This document shows, in pieces, positions 6,764-14,614 of a stretch of DNA of 36,679 bases. Below the pieces are notes generated by a model. It was not told the origin of the DNA. It ran no database searches and saw only the letters and a program-made list of their open reading frames with translations. Numbering within the stretch: position 1 is the stretch's first letter; the number at the start of each line of letters is the position of its first letter. The translations under genes were made by a program, and so were the position numbers. Source of the stretch: Flavobacteriales bacterium UBA1937 (GTDB lineage Bacteria; Bacteroidota; Bacteroidia; Flavobacteriales; Weeksellaceae); NCBI GenBank assembly GCA_002337005.1, contig DDFD01000011.1, positions 1-36,679 on the forward strand, in the 5' to 3' direction.

Positions 6764-8104
6764 ATGAAAAAATTAATATTCTCTTTATTTCTTCTTCCTG
6801 CCGCTTTCTCAGCGCAACAAACCGTTTCCAGAGATTCAGAAATAGCAAATTATGTGTCGCAAGTAAGTGCAGATTCTTTAAAATCTCATATCAATAAATT
6901 GGTAAGTTTTGGAACACGACATACCATGAGCTCTACTACTGATACTAAAAAAGGAATTGGTGCTGCTAGAAATTGGGTACTTACTAAATTTAAAAATTAC
7001 GCTAAAAATTCTGATGGCAGAATGGAAGTTTTTCTTAATAACCAGACCATTCAACCAGATAGTAAGAGAATTAACCAAGCTACAGATTTAGGAAATGCCA
7101 TTGCCATTTTACATGGAACAAATCCTAATGATAAAAGAATTTTTATGATTGGAGGTCATCTTGATTCTCGAGTTTCTGATGTGATGAATAACAAAGATTT
7201 TGCACCAGGAGCCAATGATGACGGAAGCGGAGTAGGCGCTGTGATAGAATCTGCGAGAATTTTGAGCCAATCAAAATTCCCAGCAACCATAGTTTTTGTT
7301 GCTTTTTCTGGGGAAGAACAAGGTTTGTTAGGTGCCAAAATGCTTGCTGAAAAGGCAAAAACCGAAAATTGGCAATTAGAAGCTTTGCTCAATAATGATA
7401 TGATTGGGAATAATCTTTCGAGTGAAACCAATTTAATTAATGCTAATCAATTGCGAGTTTTTTCTGAAGGTTTACCTCAATTCGAATTAGATAAAAAAGC
7501 ACAGAATATTAGAAATTTAGGCTTAGAAAATGACGGTGAAGCCAGACAATTGGCAAGATATATTAAGGAAATAGGAGAACGATATGTGGATAATTTAGAA
7601 GTGAAACTGATTTATAGAAATGACAGATTCCTTCGTGGTGGCGATCATACTTCATTTGTTAATCAAGGTTTTTCAGCGGTAAGATTAACTGAATTTAATG
7701 AAAATTATGACCATCAACATCAAGATATCAGAAAAGAAAATGGGAAACAATTGGGTGATTTACCAGAATTTATGGATTTTGAATATTTCAAGAAAAATGT
7801 TGGCGTTAATGTTTCTGTTTTGGCAAACTTGGCAAAATCTCCTTCAAAACCAGAAAATGTAAAAATGGATGTCAAAGAATTGACCAATTTTACAACAATT
7901 CATTGGGAAAAAACCAAAAATGGGGAAGTGGCAGGTTATTATGTTCTTATGCGTGAAACCGATTCTTCTACTTGGCAAAAGAAATTTTTCACCAAAGAAA
8001 ATTCTATGAAATTACCTTATTCTAAAGACAATTATTTCTTTGCGGTACAAGCGGTAAATAGCTCTGGAAACGAAAGTCTCATCGTAATTCCGAGTGTAAG
8101 ATAA
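6764..8104 (+). CDS. Secreted M28-family zinc aminopeptidase with C-terminal Fn3-like domain
   Basis: A di-zinc exopeptidase acting outside the cytoplasm. The start at 6764 is chosen because it gives a clean signal peptide (1-17, FSLFLLPAAFSAQ) directly after the upstream stop; a start at 6680 would overlap that gene by 83 bases. Of 446 aa, residues about 105-345 form the M28 domain. Candidate residues are H132/D134 (GGHLD), bridging D152 (GANDDGSG), catalytic E184 with ligand E185 (FSGEEQG), D212 (NNDMIG) and H295 (GGDHTSF). Residues about 365-446 look like a fibronectin type III-like beta domain. There is no type IX secretion tail, so a periplasmic location is most likely. The gene is last in the operon and is followed by a strong terminator. 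Confidence 0.92.
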   Translation: MKKLIFSLFLLPAAFSAQQTVSRDSEIANYVSQVSADSLKSHINKLVSFGTRHTMSSTTDTKKGIGAARNWVLTKFKNYAKNSDGRMEVFLNNQTIQPDSKRINQATDLGNAIAILHGTNPNDKRIFMIGGHLDSRVSDVMNNKDFAPGANDDGSGVGAVIESARILSQSKFPATIVFVAFSGEEQGLLGAKMLAEKAKTENWQLEALLNNDMIGNNLSSETNLINANQLRVFSEGLPQFELDKKAQNIRNLGLENDGEARQLARYIKEIGERYVDNLEVKLIYRNDRFLRGGDHTSFVNQGFSAVRLTEFNENYDHQHQDIRKENGKQLGDLPEFMDFEYFKKNVGVNVSVLANLAKSPSKPENVKMDVKELTNFTTIHWEKTKNGEVAGYYVLMRETDSSTWQKKFFTKENSMKLPYSKDNYFFAVQAVNSSGNESLIVIPSVR

Positions 8105-8106
8105 AA

Positions 8107-8137
8107 TAAAAAGTCCCGAAATTTTCGGGACTTTTTT
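8107..8137. terminator. Bidirectional terminator between convergent genes
   Basis: AAAAGTCCCGAAA and TTTCGGGACTTTT form a GC-rich stem flanked by A and T runs. It lies 3 bases after the M28 peptidase stop and close to the end of the convergent Asp-box gene, serving both. Confidence 0.9.
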
Positions 8138-8147
8138 TGTTTTAAAA

Positions 8148-11099
8148 TTATAATTGTTTTTTGAAACCAACTTCTCTTCTCCATTTTTTAAACTCTCCTG
8201 GAGACATTGTTCCTTGCGGTACTTCGGTTACTCTTTTGCTTTTAGATTTTGGTTTTTCTTTCACTTCCAGCGTTTTCTTTTCTGTAACTCCATTGATGGA
8301 AATTTCTACTGTATATTTTCCTGGAGTGATGTAAACATTGCCATCATCTGCTTTTTTTGATTTTTCAGTTGCATTTACCGTCAAATCATAATCAATCATG
8401 TTAAAACCTTTATCAGCATTTTGAGTAATGGTTTTTATGGTTTCATTTTTAGCATTGATAATTTTAATTACAGCGTTTCCAGCATTTTTGGTATAAAATT
8501 CTATAGGGAATCTTTCCTTTTCAATTTCTGTGAAATTATTGTAAGATTTGCCCCAATTTTCTTTGAAATTAATACTTTCAACATCATAAACGATTAATTC
8601 TTTAGCTAAATTTTCTGGCGTTAATTTTTGTATTTTTTTCACATCGACAATGTAGATACTTCTTCCGTGTGTAGCTACAATCAGTTCATTATCTCTGTGA
8701 TGAACTTTCAAATCGTGAACTGCAACATTCGGAAGTGTAGCATTATTGGCAGACATAAACGTTTTTCCACGGTCTAGAGAAATATACAATCCGTTATCTG
8801 TGCCTACGTACAGAAGATTTTCATTTTTAGGATCTTCTCTTATAACGTTAATGGGTTCTAAAGGTAAATCTTCACCAATTTTTTTCCAAGTTTTCCCAAA
8901 ATCATCAGAAGTATAAAGCAAAGCACGGAAATCGTCTTCTCTGTATGCATTTAAACTCAAATAAACTCTAGATTCTGAAAAAGAAGAAGGTTGCACCATT
9001 GAAACCCAAAATCCTGGAAAATCTCCAATTTTTTGCCAAGAATTTCCGCCGTCTTTGGTTACATTTACCAAACCATCATCACTTCCTGTGTAGATTAAAC
9101 CAAATTTTTTCGGACTTTCTTCCACTGTTGAAAGGGTAGAAAAAGGCACATTTGCCTGTTTTGTATTTCGGGTTAAATCTTCAGATATTTTTGTCCAAGT
9201 TTCGCCTTTGTCCATACTTCTGTAAACGCTTTGCGAAGCAAAATATACAATATCTTGATTATGACGAGAAATCTGAAAAGGAGCTTCCCAATTAAAACGA
9301 AGTGGATTTTCGCCAATTTCTCTTGGCACTTCTAGGTATTTTCTTTCGTTGGTTTTTCTGTTAATTCTGAAATAATTTCCAAACTGAAAACCTGTATAAA
9401 TAGTGGCATTATCTCTGAAATCTACACGCACTTGCATTCCGTCTCCACCGAGAAGAAATTTGAAATTGTCACCATTATCAAATTTCCCTTTTTTGTAGTC
9501 AAATTGATTACTAGAAGGTCCAAACCAAACGCCGTTATCTTGCATTCCTCCATAAACATTGTAAGGTTTTTCTAAATCATAATCCACAGAATAAAACTGT
9601 GAAACAGGCAAAGAATTGCAATGAATGTAAGAATTTCCATTATCGTAAGAAATATTGATTCCGCCGTCATTTCCATTGATGAAATGATTGTCATTTTTAG
9701 GATCAAACCAAACTACGTGATGATCAGAATGCACATTTTGAGAATCTATAGATTTGAAAGATTTTCCACCATTTTCTGATACCAAAATTGGAACACCGGC
9801 AATAATCACTTTATCTGGATTGGTAGGCGAAACCCAAATTTCTCCGAAATAATAGCCATAAGTATAATACAAACCATCTAGATTTTTTTGGTTGGTTTTT
9901 TTCCAAGATTTTCCTGCATCATCAGAACGGTAAACTTCTGCACCTTCAATTTCTATGTTAAATAAATCATCATTTCCGTTGTGTGTATAGTTGAAAATAT
10001 CTTTTACCGTGATTTTATTTTCTCTAAGAGATTTTTTAAGATTTTCAGAGGTATATCTTTCAGGGAAACGTTCTCCGTCCAGATATTCATTGACGGTTTT
10101 ATCATCTAAAGCTAGAAATTCTTCTTTGGTGATTTTCTGCATTTTGGCTTTGTCCAAAGACTTTTCAGTTTTTTCTTCTTTTTTATCAGAAATTGGTCTG
10201 TTTTTTTGATTGTCAACGATTGCGTAAATGATATTCGGATTTTTTGGAAAAATAGAAAGTCCGATTCTACCTACATTTTCATCTGCTGGAAATCCAGAAT
10301 CTTTGGTTGAAATTTTTTGCCAAGATTCTCCACCATCATTTGATCTGAAAATACCTGATGAAGCACCACTTTCTACGAATTTCCAAGCTTTACGTTCTTT
10401 GTACCAAAGTGTAGCATATACTTCTTTTGGATTTTGAGGATTTATGGCTAAATCAATTGCTCCAGAATTTGAGTCTGCAGAGAGTGTTTTTTTCCAAGTT
10501 TTACCACCATCATTGGTTTTATAAACACCTCTTTCTGAGTTTGGAGAATATAAATGACCAACTGCAGCTACCCAAATTTCATTATTGTTTTCTGGATTTA
10601 CTACAATTTTGCCAATATGTTGGGTATCTTTTAATCCTAAATTTTGCCAAGTTTTTCCTTGGTCTATGCTTTTGTAAACGCCCATTCCTGCGTAAGAAGA
10701 ACGAGAAGAATTGCTTTCGCCAGTTCCTATGAAAAGGGTTTTGGTTTTCCAATCAACGTAAATGTCACCAATGGTCATTACGGCTTCTCCATCGAAAATA
10801 GGAGAGAAAGTGGTTCCGTTGTTATTGGTGTACCACAACCCACCAGAAGCATATGCAACATAAAATTCTGTAGGATTATCAGGATTGGCATCTATATCTG
10901 TCACTCTACCACTCATAGTGGTAGGTCCTATATTTCTGAAATTTAGATTTTTAAAAATAGAGTTTTCTTCTAGTTTTTTTCTTTGTTCGTAGCCTTTCCA
11001 GCGTTCTTCGGGAGAGGTAGTATTGAGTTTAAGGTTTTGAGCGTGATTAAAAGAAAAAGCTATGATTGCTGTAGAGAGTAGAATTTTTTGATAATTCAT
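8148..11099 (-). CDS. Exported sortilin/VPS10-like Asp-box (BNR) propeller protein
   Basis: A 983-aa exported protein. The ATG at 11099 gives a signal peptide (FSFNHAQN) and lies 17 bases after a perfect -7 box; an upstream TTG at 11342 would read through a repeat element and is rejected. Residues about 60-820 contain at least nine Asp-box turns of the form S/T-x-D-x-G-x-T/S-W/F (SIDQGKTW, TNDGGKTW, SNDGGESW, SDDAGKSW, SMDKGETW, TKDGGNSW, SDDFGKTW and others), typical of sortilin-type beta-propellers. A charged insertion of about 90 residues rich in Lys and Glu interrupts the propeller around 295-385. The C-terminal part (about 840-983) looks beta-rich. Database names such as glycosyl hydrolase for this family rest on the fold only; I see no proof of catalysis. 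Confidence 0.85.
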   Translation of the reverse strand: MNYQKILLSTAIIAFSFNHAQNLKLNTTSPEERWKGYEQRKKLEENSIFKNLNFRNIGPTTMSGRVTDIDANPDNPTEFYVAYASGGLWYTNNNGTTFSPIFDGEAVMTIGDIYVDWKTKTLFIGTGESNSSRSSYAGMGVYKSIDQGKTWQNLGLKDTQHIGKIVVNPENNNEIWVAAVGHLYSPNSERGVYKTNDGGKTWKKTLSADSNSGAIDLAINPQNPKEVYATLWYKERKAWKFVESGASSGIFRSNDGGESWQKISTKDSGFPADENVGRIGLSIFPKNPNIIYAIVDNQKNRPISDKKEEKTEKSLDKAKMQKITKEEFLALDDKTVNEYLDGERFPERYTSENLKKSLRENKITVKDIFNYTHNGNDDLFNIEIEGAEVYRSDDAGKSWKKTNQKNLDGLYYTYGYYFGEIWVSPTNPDKVIIAGVPILVSENGGKSFKSIDSQNVHSDHHVVWFDPKNDNHFINGNDGGINISYDNGNSYIHCNSLPVSQFYSVDYDLEKPYNVYGGMQDNGVWFGPSSNQFDYKKGKFDNGDNFKFLLGGDGMQVRVDFRDNATIYTGFQFGNYFRINRKTNERKYLEVPREIGENPLRFNWEAPFQISRHNQDIVYFASQSVYRSMDKGETWTKISEDLTRNTKQANVPFSTLSTVEESPKKFGLIYTGSDDGLVNVTKDGGNSWQKIGDFPGFWVSMVQPSSFSESRVYLSLNAYREDDFRALLYTSDDFGKTWKKIGEDLPLEPINVIREDPKNENLLYVGTDNGLYISLDRGKTFMSANNATLPNVAVHDLKVHHRDNELIVATHGRSIYIVDVKKIQKLTPENLAKELIVYDVESINFKENWGKSYNNFTEIEKERFPIEFYTKNAGNAVIKIINAKNETIKTITQNADKGFNMIDYDLTVNATEKSKKADDGNVYITPGKYTVEISINGVTEKKTLEVKEKPKSKSKRVTEVPQGTMSPGEFKKWRREVGFKKQL

Positions 11100-11116
11100 T
11101 GTAAAGAAGTTTTTTT

Positions 11117-11124
11117 CAAATATA
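11117..11124 (-). promoter_or_regulatory. -7 box of the Asp-box propeller gene
   Basis: Minus-strand TATATTTG is a full match to TAnnTTTG, 17 bases upstream of the ATG at 11099. This supports that start. The dispersed repeat begins about 28 bases further upstream. Confidence 0.6.
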
Positions 11125-11151
11125 ACTAAAATTTTCCTTTTTGCGGGTATT

Positions 11152-11257
11152 GCGCTAACGATGGAAGCGGCATCCTTTTTTAAATTTTCGGGGTGGGAAA
11201 AGCGTAGGGAAAAATTTAAAAAAGATATAGCGAACAGCGTGTTAAAGCGCCATAAAA
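11152..11257 (+). repeat. Dispersed structured repeat, copy A
   Basis: The left arm from GCGCTAACGATGG to GCATCCTTTTT (29 bases) is identical to the arm of copy B at 32193-32288. The right arm (AAAAAGATA to GCGCCATAAAA, 39 bases) differs at two positions. The copies are in opposite orientation. The ends can pair (GCGCT-AAC with GTTAAAGCGC). The interior contains a long AT stem, CTTTTTTAAATTTT against AAAAATTTAAAAAAG, around a GC-richer loop. It lies between fabI and the promoter of the propeller gene. Confidence 0.8.
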
Positions 11258-11288
11258 AAATCCATTCAACAAAGTGCTGAATGGATTT
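11258..11288. terminator. Terminator downstream of fabI
   Basis: AAATCCATTCA and TGAATGGATTT form a perfect 11-bp stem with a 9-base loop and T/A tracts on either side. It follows fabI on the minus strand, past the CCCCTTC hairpin. Confidence 0.75.
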
Positions 11289-11300
11289 ATTTTTAACTAC

Positions 11301-11360
11301 ACCGTCTTCAAAAATTATAAATTTTTGAATCCACCCCTTCAAAGAAGGGGAATTTAGGGG
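11301..11360. repeat. REP-like palindromic element
   Basis: It contains the perfect hairpin CCCCTTC-AAA-GAAGGGG (11334-11350), then AATTTAGGGG, and is preceded by an AAAATT/AATTTTTG-rich palindrome. The G/C clusters contrast with the AT-rich surroundings. Only one copy is in this window, so its dispersed nature is inferred from its resemblance to palindromic repeats common in flavobacterial genomes. It sits 3 bases beyond the fabI stop and could also protect the mRNA 3' end. Confidence 0.45.
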
Positions 11361-11362
11361 AT

Positions 11363-12169
11363 TTATTCTCCGTTGTATTTTTCTACTACTTTTTGAGAAA
11401 CTCCGGTATTGCTGAAACCACCGTCATTAAACAGGTTTTGCATGGTAACTCTCTTGGTTAAATCTGAGAACATGGCTACGCAATAATTAGCACAATCTAG
11501 TGCGGTAGCGTTTCCTAGAGGAGACATATCTTCTGCAAATCCCATAAAACCTCCAAAACCTTTAACACCAGAACCAGCAGTGGTCATGGTAGGAGATTGA
11601 GAAATGGTGTTTACTCTTACTTTTCTTTCGCCCCAATAGTAACCGAAGGTTCTAGCGATAGATTCTAGGTAAGATTTATTGTCTGCCATATCATTATAAT
11701 CTGGGAAAGTACGTTGTGCAGCAATGTAGGTAAGGGCTAAGATAGAACCCCATTCATTCATACAATCTTTTTCCCAAGCTGTTTTCATTACTTTGTGGAA
11801 AGAAACAGCTGATACATCCCAACCTTTTTCTAACCAATCATAATTAATATCTGTATAATGTTTTCCTTTTCTAACGTTTACAGACATCCCGATGGAATGT
11901 AAGATAAAATCAATTTTTCCGAATTTAGCAATAGCAGCATCAAAAAGATTTCCTAAATCTTCGGTAGAAGTAGCGTCTGCGCCAATCACTTCTGAACCCG
12001 TTTTTTCTGCTAAAGCGTTTATTTCGCCCATTCTCATAGCGATAGGAGCGTTTGAAAGGATAAATTCTGCACCTTCTTCGTGGCAACGTTCTGCAACTTT
12101 CCAAGCGATAGATTGGTCATTAAGTGCACCGAAAATAATTCCTTTTTTACCTTTAAGTAATCCGTACAT
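11363..12169 (-). CDS. fabI: Enoyl-[acyl-carrier-protein] reductase (NADH)
   Basis: Catalyses the last step of each fatty-acid elongation cycle in the cytoplasm, reducing trans-2-enoyl-ACP. The 268-aa chain has the FabI form of the nucleotide-binding loop (FGALNDQSIAW, 13-23). The catalytic set aligns with the E. coli enzyme: Y148, Y158 and K165 (YIAAQRTFPDYNDMADNK), with the FabI spacing of 10 and 7. The C-terminal region VTMQNLFNDGGFSNTG fits the family end. A -7 box TAAATTTG (12193-12186) lies 17 bases upstream, so fabI appears to have its own promoter downstream of the RNA terminator at 12221-12242. It is the usual triclosan-type target enzyme in Bacteroidota. Confidence 0.95.
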   Translation of the reverse strand: MYGLLKGKKGIIFGALNDQSIAWKVAERCHEEGAEFILSNAPIAMRMGEINALAEKTGSEVIGADATSTEDLGNLFDAAIAKFGKIDFILHSIGMSVNVRKGKHYTDINYDWLEKGWDVSAVSFHKVMKTAWEKDCMNEWGSILALTYIAAQRTFPDYNDMADNKSYLESIARTFGYYWGERKVRVNTISQSPTMTTAGSGVKGFGGFMGFAEDMSPLGNATALDCANYCVAMFSDLTKRVTMQNLFNDGGFSNTGVSQKVVEKYNGE

Positions 12170-12185
12170 AATAATTTAATTTTGG

Positions 12186-12193
12186 CAAATTTA
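12186..12193 (-). promoter_or_regulatory. -7 box of fabI
   Basis: Minus-strand TAAATTTG matches TAnnTTTG and is followed by GCC, as at the DtxR-family and gpmI promoters. The -33 region is poor. Confidence 0.5.
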
Positions 12194-12212
12194 AAATAAT
12201 TATTGTTTACAG

Positions 12213-12319
12213 CATAAAAAAAGAACCGATTTCTCGGTTCTTGCAAACAAAAATTTGATTTTATGAATAACTATTATTAGGAAGGTAGTAATGATAGGTA
12301 CAAAAATTTGTACTTTTAA
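12213..12319 (-). ncRNA. Second candidate small RNA or fabI leader/attenuator
   Basis: A minus-strand -7 box TAAATTTG (12333-12326) predicts a start near 12319. Three successive hairpins follow: GTACAAA/TTTGTAC (12298-12313), CTATTATTA/TAATGATAG with one mismatch (12271-12297), and a 9-bp terminator stem with an eight-T tract. No protein gene on the minus strand leads into the terminator. fabI has its own -7 box beyond it, so an independent RNA of about 105 nt is the simplest reading. Read-through into fabI (attenuation) is the alternative. The promoter is weak: TTTG is only 12 bases from the -7 box. Confidence 0.4.
12221..12242 (-). terminator. Terminator upstream of fabI
   Basis: AAGAACCGA and TCGGTTCTT pair perfectly around a 4-base loop. 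On the minus strand they are followed by a run of eight T residues. Confidence 0.8.
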
Positions 12320-12438
12320 CGAATACAAATTTAGCGGATGAATTGCAAAGAAAATGTTAAGCGATTCATAAAGTTTTATTAAAGTTTAATAGGCTTATAT
12401 TCAATTAATTAAAAGTAATAATTAAAGTTAAATATAAA

Positions 12439-12993
12439 ATGGAAAAAATAAGATGTGCGTGGTGCGGAACAGATGAACTCTATCAAAAATATCACGATGA
12501 AGAATGGGGAAAACCTGTATATGATGACGAAAGAATCTTTGAGTTTTTGGTTTTAGAGAGTTTTCAGGCAGGATTAAGTTGGATTACAATTTTGCGAAAG
12601 CGTGAGAATTTTCGAAAAGCGTTTGATAATTTTGACTATAAAAAAATAGCCAACTATCCCGATGAAAAAGTAGAAGAGCTAATGCAAGATGCAGGAATTA
12701 TAAGAAACCGACTTAAAATATTGGCAACTATTTCTAATGCACAAAAATTTATAGAAACTCAGAAAGAATTTGGAAGTTTTTCTAAATATATTTGGGGTTT
12801 TATAGGTGGTAAACCAATAATAAACATGCCTAAAACATTAAAAGATGTACCAGCTACTACAGAAATATCAGATAAATTAGCAAAAGACCTCAAGAAGAGG
12901 GGGTTTAAGTTTCTGGGTTCTACGGTGGTTTATGCGCATATGCAAGCTACAGGTTTGGTAGATGATCACATTACAGAATGCTGGGTAAAATAA
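12439..12993 (+). CDS. tag: DNA-3-methyladenine glycosylase I
   Basis: Excises 3-methyladenine from alkylated DNA to start base-excision repair. The 184-aa protein shows the Tag zinc snap: C6 and H19 near the N-terminus (RCAWCG, YHDEEWG) and H177 and C181 at the C-terminus (DDHITECW). It also has the helix-hairpin region LESFQAGLSWITILRKR that includes the catalytic Glu. Length is normal. It is a single gene with no obvious -7 box; the upstream 269-base gap holds the fabI-side RNA candidate. Confidence 0.95.
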   Translation: MEKIRCAWCGTDELYQKYHDEEWGKPVYDDERIFEFLVLESFQAGLSWITILRKRENFRKAFDNFDYKKIANYPDEKVEELMQDAGIIRNRLKILATISNAQKFIETQKEFGSFSKYIWGFIGGKPIINMPKTLKDVPATTEISDKLAKDLKKRGFKFLGSTVVYAHMQATGLVDDHITECWVK

Positions 12994-13035
12994 CGATAAC
13001 TAAATATTTTAAAATTAAAAACAATCTAATAAAAC

Positions 13036-13065
13036 TTGATTATGTAGAAAAAAATACTTAATTTG
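13036..13065 (+). promoter_or_regulatory. Promoter of the TPR/HTH regulator gene
   Basis: TTG (13036-13038), 19-base spacer, TTAATTTG (13058-13065), one mismatch from TAnnTTTG. It precedes the ATG at 13106 by about 40 bases. Confidence 0.5.
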
Positions 13066-13105
13066 CCTCCATAAACGCAGATGTAACTAAGAAAATTCGG
13101 AATTG

Positions 13106-14548
13106 ATGAGGAATTATATATTATTATTCTTATTATTTGCTTCGTTTGTATTTGGTCAAGAAACAAATTCATTAGTGTTAAAAATTCGTGAAAATCAGAC
13201 ACTTATGAAAAGTGATATGAGCGAAGGTTTTAAAGAATTATTGGTCTTAGAGAAAATAGCACAAAAGGAAAAGAACCTTAAAGCAAAGCTTGAAGTTCTA
13301 AACAATAAAGCATTTTATTACTTTACACAAGCTGATTATGATAAAGCTTACCAAATTGCCAAATCATTAGAAAAAGAATCCAATAATATAAACGATAAAA
13401 GACTTATTGCTATAGCAATGAATAGGCTGGGTATCACTCTTAACTTTTTGGAATTATATGATGATTCAGAAAAAAAATTGTTTGATGCACAAAAATTTAT
13501 TTTAAGAAATGAATTTGAGGATAAAAATCTTATACTGGCTAATAATTATCAATTTTTATCTGATTTATACACACACACCGAAAACTATAAAAAAGCAATC
13601 TATTATATAAAAAAAGCAATTCCAGAGTATGATAAAATAAAAGACCCTGTACAAAAAAGAAAACAAAAAATAAAGGGTTATGGTAATATAGGATTGCAAT
13701 ATTTATCAATAGACTTAGATTCTGCCGCGTATTATTTTAATAAATCTCTGAGTTTACAAGATACCATTCTGATCAAAAATTATAACGTTTCTAATTTTGT
13801 AGGGCTAGGAGAGGTATATAATAAAAAAGGTGAGTATAAAAAATCTATAGAATATCTTAAAAAAGCAGAAGAGCTTAATCTAAAAGTAAAGGATAGTTAT
13901 TATATGACCAGTATATATGACTTATTACAAGATTCTTATAAAAAAATAGGGAATACTAATGAGTACAATAAGTATAAAGTACTGTATTTAGAGAATTTAC
14001 AAAAAGAAAATTCAAAAAAACTGGAAGGTGTAAATGCAATTGTAAAAGAAACTAAAAAAGAATCTCTCTCTGTAAAAAATGCCAATCAAAGGAAAAATTA
14101 TGTAGTTGCTATTTCTATTTTAATAGCCATATTATCTGTTGGTTTTATGGTCTATTTTGTGAGAAATTTTAAGTATAAGAAATTAGAAAAAGAAGAAATA
14201 CAAAAAACACTTGTACTGAAAGAAAAACAATTAGAAAATTTAGAAGGTAAAGTAAGTGATTTATTGCACGAAGTAATAGATTTAGCCAAAGAAAATAGCA
14301 CCAATTTCTATCCTAGATTTCTAGATTTATATCCAGATTTTGAAAATAAACTTTTAGAAATTAACCCTAAATTGACCAATTCAGAATTAGAGTTTTGTGC
14401 ATTTTTAAGACTTAATTTTTCTTCAAAAGAGATTGCAAATTATACTTTTATATCTGTAAGAACCGTACAAAACAAAAAATACAGATTACGTAATAAGCTA
14501 AAAATCCCAAATGAAACGGATACTTATGTCTTTTTTAACAATATGTAA
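13106..14548 (+). CDS. Membrane-anchored TPR protein with C-terminal LuxR-like HTH
   Basis: A probable membrane-bound transcription regulator of 480 aa. The ATG at 13106 is preferred to a TTG one codon upstream and gives a signal-type helix (1-18, LLFLLFASFVFGQ). Residues about 35-300 contain tetratricopeptide repeats (for example KAIYYIKKAIPEY and KSIEYLKKAEELN) and should lie outside the inner membrane. One transmembrane helix (about 325-348) is followed by a coiled coil (about 352-392). A cytoplasmic winged or LuxR-type helix-turn-helix ends the protein (about 425-470, SSKEIANYTFISVRTVQNKKYRLRNKL, split here as SSKEIANYTFISVRT and QNKKYRLRNKL). The layout matches a known Bacteroidota class of one-protein signal transducers. 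Ligand and targets are unknown. Confidence 0.8.
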   Translation: MRNYILLFLLFASFVFGQETNSLVLKIRENQTLMKSDMSEGFKELLVLEKIAQKEKNLKAKLEVLNNKAFYYFTQADYDKAYQIAKSLEKESNNINDKRLIAIAMNRLGITLNFLELYDDSEKKLFDAQKFILRNEFEDKNLILANNYQFLSDLYTHTENYKKAIYYIKKAIPEYDKIKDPVQKRKQKIKGYGNIGLQYLSIDLDSAAYYFNKSLSLQDTILIKNYNVSNFVGLGEVYNKKGEYKKSIEYLKKAEELNLKVKDSYYMTSIYDLLQDSYKKIGNTNEYNKYKVLYLENLQKENSKKLEGVNAIVKETKKESLSVKNANQRKNYVVAISILIAILSVGFMVYFVRNFKYKKLEKEEIQKTLVLKEKQLENLEGKVSDLLHEVIDLAKENSTNFYPRFLDLYPDFENKLLEINPKLTNSELEFCAFLRLNFSSKEIANYTFISVRTVQNKKYRLRNKLKIPNETDTYVFFNNM

Positions 14549-14614
14549 GTGATTTTTAATTTATTGATTTTCAGATAATTAAATCTACAGAGTAGGTAAT
14601 GAGTATTTTGTTTT

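Noticed and set aside
10427..10946. Overlapping plus-strand open frames of 100-101 codons inside the propeller gene
   Set aside because: They lie antisense to the repetitive Asp-box coding sequence and show Phe/Cys-rich composition typical of reverse-complement frames; there is no promoter or start context.
11100..11342. N-terminal extension of the Asp-box propeller protein from a TTG at 11342
   Set aside because: It would translate through repeat copy A, a terminator and the REP-like hairpin, and would bury the signal peptide. The ATG at 11099 follows a perfect -7 box.
11892..12179. Plus-strand open frame antisense to fabI
   Set aside because: It is a shadow of the conserved fabI N-terminus and has no plausible protein features.
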